In this document: positions 33,121 through 46,270 of the stretch, one piece after another
Position numbering within the stretch: position 1 is the first letter of the stretch
How the letters are laid out: the number at the start of each line of letters is the position of its first letter
Origin: Stratiolaelaps scimitus
Taxonomy: Eukaryota; Arthropoda; Arachnida; Mesostigmata; Laelapidae
Assembly (NCBI GenBank): GCA_019614645.1
Contig: JABWDB010000007.1
Location: 7,205,501 to 7,269,500, forward strand
Direction: 5' to 3'
DNA: 64,000 nucleotides
Made by a program: the position numbers and the translations under genes
The notes under the pieces: generated by a model
What the model saw: only the letters and a program-made list of their open reading frames with translations
Database searches by the model: none
What the model was told of the DNA's origin: nothing

Positions 33121-34600
33121 GATACATACAATACAATACAATACAAACTGCTGTTTATTGACGGAACTGCAACATACATTGCTTGAGTTCTCGTAAAAAA
33201 TAATAGGTAAAAGGTGTAAAATATCACATTGCAACAGACGAAGTTACAATTGACAACATATTATATCAACGCATACATAGGGGCAAATACATTGACACGA
33301 TTCCTCTTCCATCATAGTCACAAAAATCAACGTTATACGTAATTTTACATGTCAAACACAGTGATCACTACCCCTAAAAATTTTCTTAACTTCGTGGACA
33401 AACTTCTTTGCTGAGGTGAGGGATCGAATCTCACTCGGGAGAGAGCCCCATACCTCCGGTAGGCGGTGAGCCAGAGCATGGCGACTTGACTCTTTGGTGG
33501 TGAATGGTCTCACGAATACTGTTGCCCGACGGGCCGTTCGCTTTTCCATAGCAGAGATGCAGAAAGAGATGTCACCAGGAATTTTTCCTCTTACTATTTT
33601 GAAGGCAAGAAAGGCAGTCTGAACCTTGCTGATTCCACGGAGGCGAAGAAGCTCAGCATTATCTAAAATATCTGTAACGGAAGCACTGCGACGCCGATCG
33701 AAGATGGCCCTAAGTGCGTCGTTCTGAATGATTTCTCCTTTGCGCAGCGTTCCCTGAAAGCTCCCACCCCAGATTGTGATTCCATAGGAAAGCAGAGGAA
33801 TGAGTAACATCCTATACACCAGCAGTAATCCCTCAGTAGGTACTCCAAGTTCTCTCAGGCGGCGCAGTGAGGCAATCACCGCATAACATTTTGGAGTAAT
33901 AGTCCGTAGGTGTTCGTGCCATCTGAGTGTGTCTTGGAGAACAAGACCCAAACATTTGACAGAGGAAGACACCGGAACCGACGAATTGCATAATTCCACT
34001 GATTGGATATGAGTCGTCCTTTGTGGCGAGCGAAAGAGGACGATACCCGTTTTGCTAGCGTTTATGACCAGACCAAATTTCTCGAAAATTTTAATCACAG
34101 CTTCAACCTTGGGCATCACTCTATGAACATCATCTTGTATGGAGGAAGGGGAGATTCTGAAAAGGAGCGACGTGTCATCTGCGTATGCAATGGTTTTACA
34201 AAATTTGCCGGCTGATATTTCTAACAAGATGAAGTTCATTAGGATAATAAACATATAGGGCCCTAGAATAGAGCCTTGCGGCGCGCCGATGTCGACTGTC
34301 CTCCAGGTTGATTCCACGTTTTCGACCTTCACCGCCTGTTGTCTCCCAGTCAGGTATGAACGAAACCAAGAAACAACCAAGCTGCTGCAGCCAAGATGGT
34401 CAAGTATTTGTAGAAAGAACGAGTGGTGTAAGCAGTTGAAAGCGGCTGACACATCAAGAAAGACTCCCAAACATAGTTGATTGTTCTCAATAGAATCGGT
34501 TATCTCCTGCAACATATTATATTTAACTGATCTATATATTTTGTCTTGGACATTATGGCAGTGATTATGTGCATAATAAGTTACAGATATGTACTAGGCT
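33121..34600 (-). mobile_element. 5'-truncated non-LTR retrotransposon (LINE) with intact RT frame
   Basis: The minus-strand frame, open from about 34600 and with an ATG at 34515, runs 387 aa to 33352. It holds the reverse transcriptase palm: motif A with Asp21 (FLDVSAAFN), GAPQGSILGP at residues 77-86, and YADD at 111-114, followed by the thumb. The fingers, endonuclease and ORF1 are missing, so it is 5'-truncated. The 3' UTR of about 230 bases ends in a TTGTA pentamer tail (four units, plus strand 33129-33146). The palm layout is that of the CR1/L2/Jockey group. Its 3' end is similar to the SINE family 1 tail. Confidence 0.92.
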
Positions 34601-34896
34601 TTGATGTATCATCAACCCAACGAAAACGCATTCAATATTGGATACGTAAATGGGGCTTGGGTTACGGAGGAGTTCAACATAAACAAATGCAGATAGAATT
34701 TTAGTACCGGAATAATACAGGTACCATCCAATTTAGCCAGCTCCTCGTATGATAAAATGTTTACAATGTTTCACAACAACATGCAGAAAGAAGGCTATTT
34801 TCAAACAGTTAAAATATAAGAAACAAATGAAATGAGAAAAAAGTAATTCACAAAACGGTAATCCACCAAACTGAATAACATGACATGTAACGCCTG

Positions 34897-34930
<34 letters not shown>

Positions 34931-37190
34931 ACAAATACAAATGAGCATTACACATTTGTTAAAATAAAAATCAAAGAGTTTCTGGTCGCAATAGATACAG
35001 AATATCACACTACAGTCACATAAGACATAAGGCTGTTGATCCTTAATATACCTATACAATGTAAGCGTGTCGTTTGTAGCGGAGACCTCTCATCTATTCC
35101 ACAAGCTCCCCAATCCTGCGGCAGAAGGGGTGGCCTTGCATGGCAATGGCAATGGTATAGCGTCGTTCTTTCCACCTGGTGGTAGTCAGCGATGGAGCCA
35201 GTTTGTAGACATCGGGGCGCTCTCAGCCTTCATCTCTCTGTCGAAAACGTAGGATGTGGGCTCATTGATTCCTCCACTCGTCATCGATGCAAAAAATCAT
35301 AAGCCACAATATGGTAGCGTGTTGGCTGTTTTTTTTTAAAGCGGGATGTTGTTGCCGTGCTAATGCATGACAACACCATGACCCCCCACCCCCCTCTGGA
35401 ACTGTTGACGAGGTCCAACATCGTCACCCTTCCCGGTATCGATTAGCGCATTCGTTCAATGGATGGGGATGGTGAAATGTGTACGGATCCCTAAACACGA
35501 CTTAGCCAGCCCCCTTTTATGATAATATGTTTATAGTGTTCTGAAACAGAGCAGAAATCCTCAGTTAAATCGTTTCGCGGATTGCTGAAAGATTACCTTA
35601 GCCATTTACGCACTATAGCCCGTGTAGATCAAAGCATTCGAGCGAGTAACCAACGATCCGCTGGGGTCATTTGCTGCTTAACAGCGTGCAATTGTTGACA
35701 AATGAGATAGAGAGTCAATTGAGATGAATCTTGGTTAAAATGTGTTCTAGTGCCTGTGTTATCTAAGTAGAATGTTGAGCTATCTGATCATTGACTAGCC
35801 ATCCTGTACTTCATTTTGAGCAAATACACCACATAGATGTCTCGCAAATGCATCCCGCTACACAACTCTGTGTGAGGACACCAACAACCTATAAAAAAAA
35901 GTGAGGTGATTGTCACTATACAGTTAGTTAGTTCGTTAGGCAGTCGAGCGGCTTAGATCGGGTGACATCTCGTCTGAGGGGTTCAGAAACCTTCATACCC
36001 CCCCCCCCCAGCGAAGTATAATTCGTAATTCCTTTTCCAATAGCCGAGGTACTTCCACGCATCGGCCATATGCCAATAACATGAGACACGCACCTCACAC
36101 AGATAAATGTATGCGTAAATGGGTAATCCGCTTTTGATATTTCAACGGGGACAATCAAAAAAATACAGATGTAACTCAGAGGCCCTTCAGGTTTCGGGGG
36201 GGGGGGGGTTGATATGTCACAAAGCGGCAACTCAAACATATCGCGTTAGTTGGTCGACGAAGCCTCCAAATGGTCGTTTGAGGAGAAGAAGTTCCAGTGC
36301 ACATATTGGATATCTTTCACGAGCATATTATCCAGAACTATTTACGCTGTCCATACACGGACACCTAGTTATTCGCCAACATTGATGTACTTGCCAATAA
36401 CGTAACTCTGTAGAAAAAACGGAAATTTTCCAAACTCGCAATCAATTGCCCCTTATCTTGTCCTCGAATGACGTACAACACTATGGGATAAAGACAAAGT
36501 GTGCGCCGTGTATCGGGTGACCCCACGTAGAGAACGACGGTCTTATTATTAGTGTTGATGGTGTTGGAGATAATCGCCACGTATCATCTGCCGTGTCGAA
36601 TTATCTGCCTTCCCTACCTTTTGTGTGGTGAGCACCACTGCCGAACTCTCGAAGCGTCTCCGGGCTCATCCTATTAGCAAGGTCACAATAGATATGTTTG
36701 TTGTTGTTGTTCTTGTTCGCGATTTTGTTGTGGCCCGGTGCATGGAGAACCTGTCACAATTCGTATATCTCGGTGACCTCTAAAAATACGCTAGTCTCAT
36801 ATTTATAAGTGCGCGATCGCGCATGGTGCTAAGGAGCTCCAGCAGGTTTTTTTTCTCATAATTGAACAAAACAACTAAAGCCCCCACTGGACTGCTTTAC
36901 CAATAATAACTGCTGTAGCTGCGCCTGTCTTCCGAGTCAGTTTGATGATACTTTGTTCATTTCAATCTATAACGAAGAAATGTTTCTCTGCTGTGAAAAT
37001 AATGATCATGCAACATGAGCCAAATCAATCAGCCACGCAAATGAAAGAAGTAATTAATTCCAGTTAGCCAAGCACGTCGAAACTGAACGGCAGACAAGGT
37101 CTGCGTACACATAGTCGACAACGTACCTTTAGGAAACACAAAGCAAATCTCCTCGTGCTGTGCTCCAAATTCATATCTGTATAGTAACCG
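34601..37190. other. Intergenic repeat-rich stretch, no gene recognised
   Basis: Contains (TA)n at 34901-34927, a C run at about 36000-36012 and a G run at about 36197-36209, plus AT-rich DNA. Open frames at 34733-35059, 35928-36239 and 36119-36385 run through these simple repeats and have no family motif. Confidence 0.4.
34901..34927. repeat. (TA)n microsatellite
   Basis: Uninterrupted TA run. Confidence 0.9.
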
Positions 37191-37204
37191 AGGTGAGCGT
37201 TCTC

Positions 37205-37753
37205 TCCTGTCTACATCAAATCCAACTCACCTAACAATGCGCATGTAACACTTAAGCCTGCGCTTCGTCGAATATGTGATAGTACGCCACCTCGATTCCC
37301 GCCCAAGTGCAACGTCATTAACATTCATCAGAAGTGGCTAATTCCCTCTCCCGTCGATGTTGACAGTTTGTGTCCAACGCTCGTCTCTCCGCGGCGTGGA
37401 TCGACTCAAGTTCATTTCCTCTCTCCTCTGCTCGACATTAATACTGGTGCCGATTGACACATGCGTTTGGGCGCTCTCACAGGCAGCGTCAGATCAGCGC
37501 TGGCCCAGCTCACAGCACACATCGAGTGTACGAAGTGAATGTCCTCTCTGTGCTGAAAAAACACCCAACGGCATTGCCGCCCGCTGAGGGACGATGCATT
37601 AGATGACGGCTGTCTGTGTGGCTTGCTGGAAGAAATCTATCCATTGCACTAGATCGCACGAGTCAAACAGGGGGCGAAGCCCCTCGAACCAGCCGGACAT
37701 CGCTAGTTCTTCGATACGAAGCTCTGACAAGACGACGGCAAACAAGTGGTTCA
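37205..37753 (+). promoter_or_regulatory. Conserved 5' flank and 5' UTR of phospholipase gene A
   Basis: This block lines up with 51690-52031 upstream of gene B; shared segments include TCCAACTCACCTAACAATGC, TTCATTTCCTCTCTCCTCTG and GGTTCTTCGATACGAAG-type sequence close to the ATG. At the place where gene B has TATAAATA, gene A reads CATTAATA (37435-37442), a weakened TATA box. Extra DNA of about 130 bases separates the core from the leader in gene A. Inferred to be the promoter from position and conservation. Confidence 0.55.
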
Positions 37754-39174
37754 ATGATGCGTGAATTTCTTCGTATAATACTATTGCCTTTGCTGGTGGT
37801 GGGTCCGTCCGAGCAGGTTGGCTGGTCACCTCTTAAAGCGCTCGCGAGCGCCGGGAATACCACGAAGAATGTCGTTGGTAGCATGGCAACGTAAGTACTA
37901 TATGAAAATAGGGAAACATGTACTATTTTTATGGCTCATTGCCCATTTGAAATGTTCCATTCAAGCGCCAAAGTAGATGTTCAAAGAGTAATATAATATT
38001 TGCCCTCCATATGGTGACGAGACACTTCGAGTCATTGAGATCATGTCCGATATAGTCTTCGACTCGCTGTAGGATTCCTATTACGTTATGGGAACTTCGG
38101 TCTATGATAGGATATATAATATTTCATGACCATGGCCGTGCTTGAGTTTTGCTCGTGTTCATGCTGGTCAGAGCTCCCTAGTAGTAACGTTGAGTTGAAC
38201 TTGAGTGCCTATAGCAGATCTACCGAGGAATCATAACGCCTGTTGCTGCGATTGTTGTTAGTGGACCTGATAGTAAACCATTTTTGCAGCCTTTTTGACT
38301 ATCGTCAACAAGAAGACTGCGTGAATCCGGTGAATTTTATTGTGGGGTTCAGCGCCACGTAGTTAATTGGAATCGCCGAGGGTGTCGGAGCGATGAAATT
38401 TCTGGATCTTACTCAGGGTAATCTTGAAATATTCGTTTCGCTTGTATTATCCTGGGTCAACATACTTGCAATATTTATCACGCACTGGAGAACCTCGAAG
38501 CTAATGATTGATTGAGATAGTTTTCAATTATTTCCACCTTCGTACACGTTTAGCGACACGCCGTAGTCATTAGAATATTTCCCATATCTGTCATTAATTC
38601 GCTCGAAGCGTAGCTAGATATCGACCTTATGCTAAGTCGCAATAGGCAACATCGCTCTGAGAAATCGCCCTTCAGTGATTAGACAAGTCGTGACCACTCG
38701 GCCAAAACATGGCATACAAATTATCGCCCAAGTGGATGACTTCCTCCCCTCAAACAGATGAACGTTATGATCTTGCGGTCCCAAGACTAGCAGAGACGGA
38801 AAATGCAACATTGGCAACCAGTCGAGTGTCAAAACATTATTTTTTAGTAATTGGCAATGTTTGGTACTATTTATACGATTCTGTGACGGAGTGAGTGGTG
38901 AGTACTCCCCAGTTTCTCCAAGACATAGTGTTACCATTCACGGTAACTGATGTTGTGGAAGGCGAAGCTCCGACGCCTATGTAATTGCATGATTTCAGTA
39001 GCAAATCTAGTTGCGCGTACTTCGAAAATGCTATTTAAGGACCAGAGACCAACGAACTGATAATAACACTGCTCGAATACTTGTGGAGCGATAGAATGGC
39101 CGCAGCTAAAGAAATCTAGGTTAAATTACATTTTCAGATCCATATCTCCTGGACATATGGATCCGTAATTGTGC

Positions 39175-39238
<64 letters not shown>

Positions 39239-42200
39239 CTATATATATATATATATTATATATATCTATATATATACATACATATGAAAATTTGACAGTA
39301 TCCACAGGACGTCAAGTACGGGCATCACTGCGGTTCTCAAGAAAATGAGACGAATGTATGTAAATGCGTTGTCAAATTGGGCTGCATATATTTTTAAATA
39401 AATAAAAAAACTATAATATGTAAATAATTCAGAACTATCTATGTGTGATCTCTGCATTCGGCTGTGTGGCGATTTCCATGTCTATTACATATATGTATAT
39501 ATTTTCACTGATATTGTGCATACATGGATTTGTCCTATGATTTCGTTTGCACCAACAGTTTCGAGTCTGATTAATAGATGGTGCGATGCCTGATCCACTT
39601 CGAATCGATATCTTTTGACCAAAACTTCACGAGCTGGGGCATCATTTGTTCTCATCTGCCATTTTTCATTGGAGATAGGAACAGCTAGATCCAGTATGAC
39701 CAGGACGATATGTTCTTTATCTAGATATGCTGCTATACAGCGAAACCGGGGCCTGTTATGGAAAGTCCGCTGAAGGTCAGCTATGTAACGAAAAAGCGTA
39801 TCACAGATAAGATATAGAGAGGCCGTCTAGTATCACCAGCTGGTGGTCAGGTGTTATCCATAAAAGCCAACAAATATAGCGTTTAAGGTTAAACGGTTCA
39901 TACTAAATCAGACATTTATCTAAGTGGCATTTTTCTGTGGCGTCTTTAATTCATGCGTGAATATTTCGCATGATGAAAGGTTTACAACGGTCTGTTCTAG
40001 CACCAGCGGTAGTCGTCATCTTTGATTTTGATCGGGAAGCCAAATATTATCCTGTCGAATTTAGAATGAAATTGTTACGCGTGCCACATTTTTGGTGACG
40101 CTCAAGACCTTTGCCTGATCGAAACAGAAGGTGATAGATGAAAGGTACTATCCGAACAAATGGATTCGCCGAATGAAGATATCCACATATATATTAGGAT
40201 GGCCATCCGTCAAAGTCGAAATGTTGACTAGACAAACGCGGGGAGACAATTTGCGCAAGATAATTTTTGGAAAATGACTAAAGGCTCTCTCCGAGCCAAT
40301 TTTGCCCGATCAACGAAATGTTGACTTGCCTCTCGTACTTCTACTATCATATAGTCCATCAATCCTGCTGTTCTAGATTTTCTGAGTGAGAGCAATGCCG
40401 TATCGAATTCGAAGCGAGATAACTCATTGCACAGATACAATGCATTCGAATTCATCATGATGCTACTTCGCTTTCAATATGTGTGTGTGCTTAGCAGTCC
40501 CACTTTGCAGTCAGGCAAGTATAAAAAGGACGGACAAGATATACTCTAACGCTAATGAGTTAGAGTAAATCTATTCGACCAGTCCACACCTTGTCGTTGT
40601 ACCTGAGAGCTCTCAGCTCTACTCAGCATCTGCTGCTTTATTCAATTCTATTTTAACCTGTTTATTCCTGTCTGGCAAGGCCCAAGTTCTCTGCATTATC
40701 AGTGTATATATATGGTTCATTCGTTTCCCAAACGTCGTACGGATGTCCCATTTGCTTTTCACCTCTTCTGACCTCCTTGCGTGAAGGTCGTTTGTGCTTT
40801 CTGCAAAAAAAAATAATAACCATACCGTCAGCGCACAATGACATACTGAATCGCATTTCTAATTCTTCTCCTTCTATCATTTGTAGACCCAACTCTGTCT
40901 GCAAGACCCTTCCGGAAACTACTTCCTTTTTGTCTACAAGGAATCGCGTGAGGGCGCATGAACATCCCTATCTCAAATCTTTGCTTTATCTAAACTTTAA
41001 CTTAAACTCTTGACCGATACTATTTTATTTTCTCTCGCGAAGATGTGGCACATTGCACATATAACATTGACATGTTTTGCACGACCTCAGCAAGGGTCAG
41101 TTTTCTCATCATTTGTGCACCAATGAACTTTTATTTGCATTTGATTTTAAAATTAAGCCTTGTTCATTGTATTACAGGTTAGCGCCTCTCGAAACGAAAT
41201 ACTACACCGATTATTACTCTGGCAGTGATAAACACAAGCTCTACCGCGAGGTGACGGAGAAAATTAGTGGAAAGCGGCTACACTGCACCTACGTCGGCGA
41301 CAGGGAGATCATTGCGGGCCTCATCGGCGATTCCGATGCGAAAATTGACGGTAATCGTAACTACGTTCGTAATCCCTCATTAGCAACAAACTCCGATATT
41401 ATGTATTGTCTGTGGATCAGGGGAGATAAGTTATTGTAACTCGGAACTTGTTAGAGCTACTTCGAGACCTTTGACATAAAGCCAGAAAAGATATACGTTT
41501 AGCCGATATCGGTTCCGTCTCCTTTCGTGGGTGGTTTGAGTGAAAGCGGAATTTTAAAGCGCTCTGTGTATCAATTATTAGGCGAAACTATTGAGATTAC
41601 GAGTGAATTTGAGTAGAATTCAACTCACTGCTTCTGTCTGACGCAATTTCGGTGTCTCCATTTCCCATAACGAGAAGCTAAATCGTTATGTGAAAAGCAA
41701 TTTAGTATCGTGATCCGCTACAAATCGCTCCCTAAGCTAATAACCGGATTGACGGTTAGTTCGCTGTCAGGAAACAGCAAACAATTTCTTTCTTATTTTT
41801 TCTCAACAATTATAGATGCATATAAAATTTGGAATAATAAAAAAAAACGCTAATGATGGCTACAAGAATATACTATCTTATTGATTTTTAATTGACTGTT
41901 CCTAAATATTTGATTTTCTCGCCCATTCAGTGTGGAGCCGTTTGCCAGTCAGTTCAGTATCGTCACCAACCTAAGTCACACCTAAGTATTCAAATACTAT
42001 ACGTCTATGACTATAAGTGTATACATGCTCATGGACCCAACAGAGAAACTAAAAATAATAAGACACTGTCTTTATTATTTTTATGCGACCCACCGGCCTT
42101 TTTATGTTCAGCTGGAAAGGTGTCTCTCTTTTCTATTGGTATTTCCAGGCTCTCTAAGCACATTTGCATTGGTTGAATTAAGGTTTTATCGAGGGGGGCA

Positions 42201-45050
42201 TGCCTTTCCATTAGAATGCTCATGTTACTGTAGTGGTATCCTCAAGTTCATTGAAAATCTCTGATCGATTACAATATAACAAACGTGAACCTAGTGAAAA
42301 CAGATACACATTTGAGTCTATTTTTTATTTCAACTTTTTGCTTTTGACCCTGTGTTTTCGCCACATGATCGTTGACGAATTGAAGGACGATCATATAGCC
42401 ATGTGATCATGGCTCGTAATGCCAACCAATTTCTCGGTGCTTCTTTGAGCCGCTGGGGTGGCCGCTAAGTATCAACATACTGAGTTTGCTCTACTTTGAG
42501 GATTTGCTTCGAAGTCGCTCTAATGTGTTCACTCAACGAGTTTGTGAGCTAGTATTTTAACTCGCTGGGCATGGCGAGTTGAAGATTTCGTGTGTCCATC
42601 TACGCAAGCAGGTCAACGTTTAGGCGCTGTGGCAATACGATTACTTAAGCGAAACTACAATAAGACATTGAGAGATTCCAATCTCCATGAAAGTGGGCCG
42701 ATCCAGTGCAGGGTTGTGCCTGCTAAAACCATCCTTTGTTGAGAGTGTATCTCTTCCCTAGAGTCGGCACGCTTGGCATTACTCCGATATGTAGTTCTAC
42801 TAAGACATCCCTAATGTATTATACAAGAGAACCGGTAGAACTAATATACGTCTCTTTTATTCCAATGGGTCGACTCTTGCTATAACTTGAGTTAGGTAGC
42901 GTTCGACTCTAACTCGAGCAGTGGTAGTAACTAGAGACTATGGCCTTATTCAAGAAGAAAAATTAATAATCAGGAGTCAGAATTCGGTAATCGCTTTCCT
43001 CGTCATCATACATCGTCGATTATATATTAGTGTGACTTGTGACACCTTCATTCGACGATAACAACAGTATTCTTGGCATCGTACTGAAATAAACCAAGCC
43101 ATATATAACATGATATCGTAGTTAGTATCTTAATTTTAGCGCCGTATGCTTTCAACGCTGTTGTACAAAGAGAGTTCTTTTCTCCAACTCCAAGCATGGC
43201 GCACTTTTTCTGATTTGACCATCGGACCAGCGTGGCTCTTCTGCTTGAATGGTGGCACTACCCAATGGGTCCCTGCGAGTTGTGGTTATTATGGAGAACA
43301 CTTTGTCGATTGTGTGGGTCATCTTGTGTCTTATTGTGCATTGTCTCTGGTCAAGTCGAGATGAGAGGTAACAACAAATTAACTGTATTCTCGGCCTGCC
43401 TTCGTTCATTAATTAGAGACTCTTCGTGGGGTTCTTCCCACGTCATTCATCTCGCCGGTGATCAACGTAACGACGGACGAAATCGATCAGATGATTGACG
43501 ATTGTCTTGACAAACCCTCCGATGTGACTGAATCATCCATACCTGGCCTAAAGAAAGTCATTAATGGCTTCACCAGCGGTGCAAAAAACATTGCCAGCTA
43601 CCTGTTCATCTTCCCGGGTGAGTTTTTGAGAAAAAACCAACAGCATTTAACCCTAGGTCATAAATTGGTTTTTGCCGAAAAGTTGTATTAAACGATAACA
43701 TTGTATCGCGTCTGCTGTTGTTGATTGCAACAGGCACCAAGTGGTGTGGAGCCGGTGACGTCGCTCGAAATTATCAAGATCTTGGACCAATGGCAGAAAC
43801 CGATAAATGCTGCCGAGATCACGACCATTCGCTCGACTCAATCAGCCGTGGACAAACCCGTCACGACCTTAAAAATCCATTGTTTTACACGATGTAAGTC
43901 GATTTTCGAAAGGTTCGCTCTACAAGTTTGTGTGGGCTAGCTATTCGGAATTTGCTTTTATCTTTTTGCTTTTTGGTATATGAAATCAGTTGCAAATCAA
44001 GAATACCTACCAACAGGTGACTGGTCGCCGTATGTGCGCTGTCAGATTTCTTCGTTAGGTTTCTATCGGCAGTATATTTATATAAATATGCCTAGGAACT
44101 GGGAGTAAACTTTGTTTTCTCACCATCACAAATACCATCTGGACTTCGGTTGTTCTTCGGCTGTTCTTTCAGTACAAACTGTAACGACGACGGCCGCTTT
44201 TCGACCTGCTTAAAGGATTCGCTAAGTGCCCATGGAAGCGCAGTCGGAACCCTATACTTCAACATCCTTAAGACTCGATGTTTCGACAAACGCAAGGAGG
44301 CTCGTTGTGTGAAGAAAGTGCCGTAAGTCTAAGATCCTATTATATCTCTATATATACATATATGAAGCATGGGGTAAGACTATACACAATGGTCTGATTT
44401 GCATATTGGTCCTCATAAGGGTGTCACGACATGACGGTGAGATTCAATCTAGGGGACACACTCCCACGAGCGCTTCCGTTCGCGACACGTGTTGCGCTTT
44501 GCACTACTGTATATGCTATGGTAGGACAGATAATTCAGTTTTAGGAGGTGTATTCCCTTCATGTCTTCTTACAAAAGAAAATAATTCGTTAATTTTCAAG
44601 CGACAGCTATTTTGTTGAGCGTTTATCCGTTTAGACATCTAATAATAATATTAATAATCCTATAGCGCATGATCCAACAGGTCCTCATCGTAATACCTAA
44701 AAGGTTAAGAGCTGAGGCCTGTCAGATAGGGGAACAGCTGAGGGTCAGCTCGACAAACAATTTCATGGTTGATCGCGGTAAGAGCGATGCCAGCACTGTC
44801 AATTTTATTTTTGTCATTCTAACTCTTATTTTTCTTCGTTAAAGTGCCTCATCTTACGCGCTTATCATGTACGGTATTTCTTTACAGATTGTCTCCCTGC
44901 CAGGCTTATACTTACGATGATACATCCGAGGAGAGGTATCAAATATTTGACCCGGAGAAATACCAACCAAACTCATCGATACCCGTCCAATTGATTAACA
45001 GTGCTCTCTTTACCGTACCAGGAGTTGATAACGTCCTGAATCTGTTTTGA
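37754..45050 (+). CDS. Secreted group III phospholipase A2, gene A
   Basis: Six exons: 37754-37890, 41178-41350, 43417-43617, 43734-43893, 44173-44322, 44888-45050; 327 aa. All introns are GT/AG and phases join (2,1,1,2,2). Exon 1 encodes a signal peptide (FLRIILLPLLVV). Exons 2-3 encode an N-terminal region of about 120 residues with Cys82 and Cys133. The PLA2 domain starts at the calcium loop PGTKWCGAG (170-178) and has the catalytic pair His200-Asp201 in CCRDHD, then DDGRF and C-terminal cysteines 236, 260, 269, 278. It should hydrolyse the sn-2 ester of phospholipids outside the cell, needing calcium. Eight of the ten canonical cysteines are present: the residue after HDH is Ser203 and its usual partner is Asp229. 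The exon 4 frame is easily misread; the correct frame was set by splice phase. Intron 1 is 3.3 kb and repeat-filled. Confidence 0.92.
39178..39279. repeat. Long (TA)n/(TATC)n microsatellite
   Basis: About 100 bases of TA repeats with two TATATATC interruptions, in intron 1 of phospholipase gene A. It is the longest simple repeat in the window. Confidence 0.95.
39768..40175. repeat. Diverged partial copy of the 1.28-kb repeat unit
   Basis: From GCTGAAGGTCAGCTATGTAAC at 39772 (also at 48170 and 49451) to the segment ending at GAACAAATGG near 40162, this lines up with about 48168-48660 of the tandem unit, with scattered substitutions and a missing internal block (the stretch with GTTCGGCCCCAATATCC). 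It lies in intron 1 of gene A. Confidence 0.8.
40396..40462. repeat. Palindromic MITE end, partial copy
   Basis: CGTATCGAATTCGAAGCGAGAT followed by CAATGCATTCGAATTCATCATGATGC resembles the left end of the MITE-related repeats at 50500 and 54476. Confidence 0.6.
42667..42750 (-). mobile_element. Small retroposon, copy 2 (internally deleted)
   Basis: Matches copies at 17047-17217 and 55634-55782 (TTCCAATCTCCATGAAAGTG, CGATCCAGTGCAGGG, TGCCTGCTAAAACCATCC) but lacks about 30 bases in the middle and the A-rich end. It lies in intron 2 of phospholipase gene A. No target-site duplication was recognised. Confidence 0.75.
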
Positions 45051-45927
45051 AAGTGCAATACTTCCTGTGCAATTATGCTACCTTGAAAGGGAGGGAAAAC
45101 TATAGGTCTCATATATAAGCGAATAAAGAGGACACTTTCCATGATATAACAGAATCGTCTTCAATACTGAACGAACCTACCGTTACTTAGGCATTAATAG
45201 TCGTTTTGAAAGAGAATTGTTTGTATATTTCACAGTGTTTCGAATCCAAGTGAGCAATGTATCAGTGGTGTTCCCTCGCGTGCTTGTGCTTTCTTGCCCG
45301 ACTGGTGGTCGAATTCGATTATCCAATGGAGCGAGAGAGAGAGAGAGACACCGTACCCGATGAAAATAGGCAACTTAGATGTCGAAAGCTAGTACCAAGC
45401 GATACTCCTAGGCTAAGGGGTGAGCTGATTTAATGTCAGGTTACGAATGTAGGCCGCAAGAAGTTGGCTTGCATTGTTGCAGTTACATTACTGTTTCTTT
45501 TCTACCGGTATCCATTGCCCGATGTTAAGTGTCTGCTAATTTCAATGAATGAAATCGCGTGGATATTAAAAAAATGAGGTGTTAGTTCAGGAATACGATT
45601 GAGAGTCTCAGCGAGGAAAACATTCTTGACCAGCCGCAACGTCTACGAACGCAAGTCGATGCACATTGTTCGGTGTGCTAAACACCACTTGAGGAACATA
45701 GTATGCACGATACCATCCATGGTGTGAAATGATAAACTCGTAGTCACAAATAGCTGAAATATACAATGATATAATATTCGAGTTCATGATGAGGTCCGCA
45801 GTGGCTAGTGGTTGTCCCCTGTTGATGTCTGTGTTCGATAGATCGGTTATATCGGGTATAAGCTTCACATCTCCCTACACTTGACACAAATGCACGCAGG
45901 AAGGTGTCGGCTAGGAGGTAGATTCAT
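45051..45927. other. 3' flank of phospholipase gene A
   Basis: The first 150 bases align with the 3' flank of gene B, including the 3' UTR. A GA run lies at 45330-45347. No gene is supported; the minus-strand frame at 45608-45868 shows no family motif. Confidence 0.4.
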
Positions 45928-46270
45928 CTATTGGGTGTGCCGAACAATGTAGCCCCATAACATATTTACTTTATCTTGTCCCTGCTGATCGTTTGTTCTG
46001 CTTCTTGCTCGTAACGGGACAGTCTCGCACGCACTTGTTAAACGTAAAACCGACTTCTGCGAAGAATCACGAGGTGTGTATATGTGTATATAATCCGCAT
46101 ATGTCTTCACATGACGCTCCCGGCATTGGGCGCGAGCCGGAAGGCCATTCAGCTGGAGCGAGAATAACAGCGGACTCAGGCTGTCTCCTTTTGTCACACG
46201 GGTAGTTTGGGCGAAGGAAACTCGTTGTGTGACTCTGTCATCGATGCCCATTGAGTTCCCATGTAGATTT
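45928..46270 (-). mobile_element. Reverse transcriptase relic (non-LTR type)
   Basis: The minus-strand translation contains TKGDSLSPLLFSLQLNGL, the QG-D-SPLLF block of non-LTR reverse transcriptases, and about 25 residues later TYADYIHIYT, a damaged YADD motif with the second Asp changed to Tyr. The frame is short and continues only as broken pieces. Confidence 0.78.

Noticed and set aside
36000..36209. C run and G run as an inverted pair of a foldback element
   Set aside because: Apart from the homopolymers only a short GAAACCT-like segment is shared and it is not in inverted arrangement; chance simple repeats are more likely.
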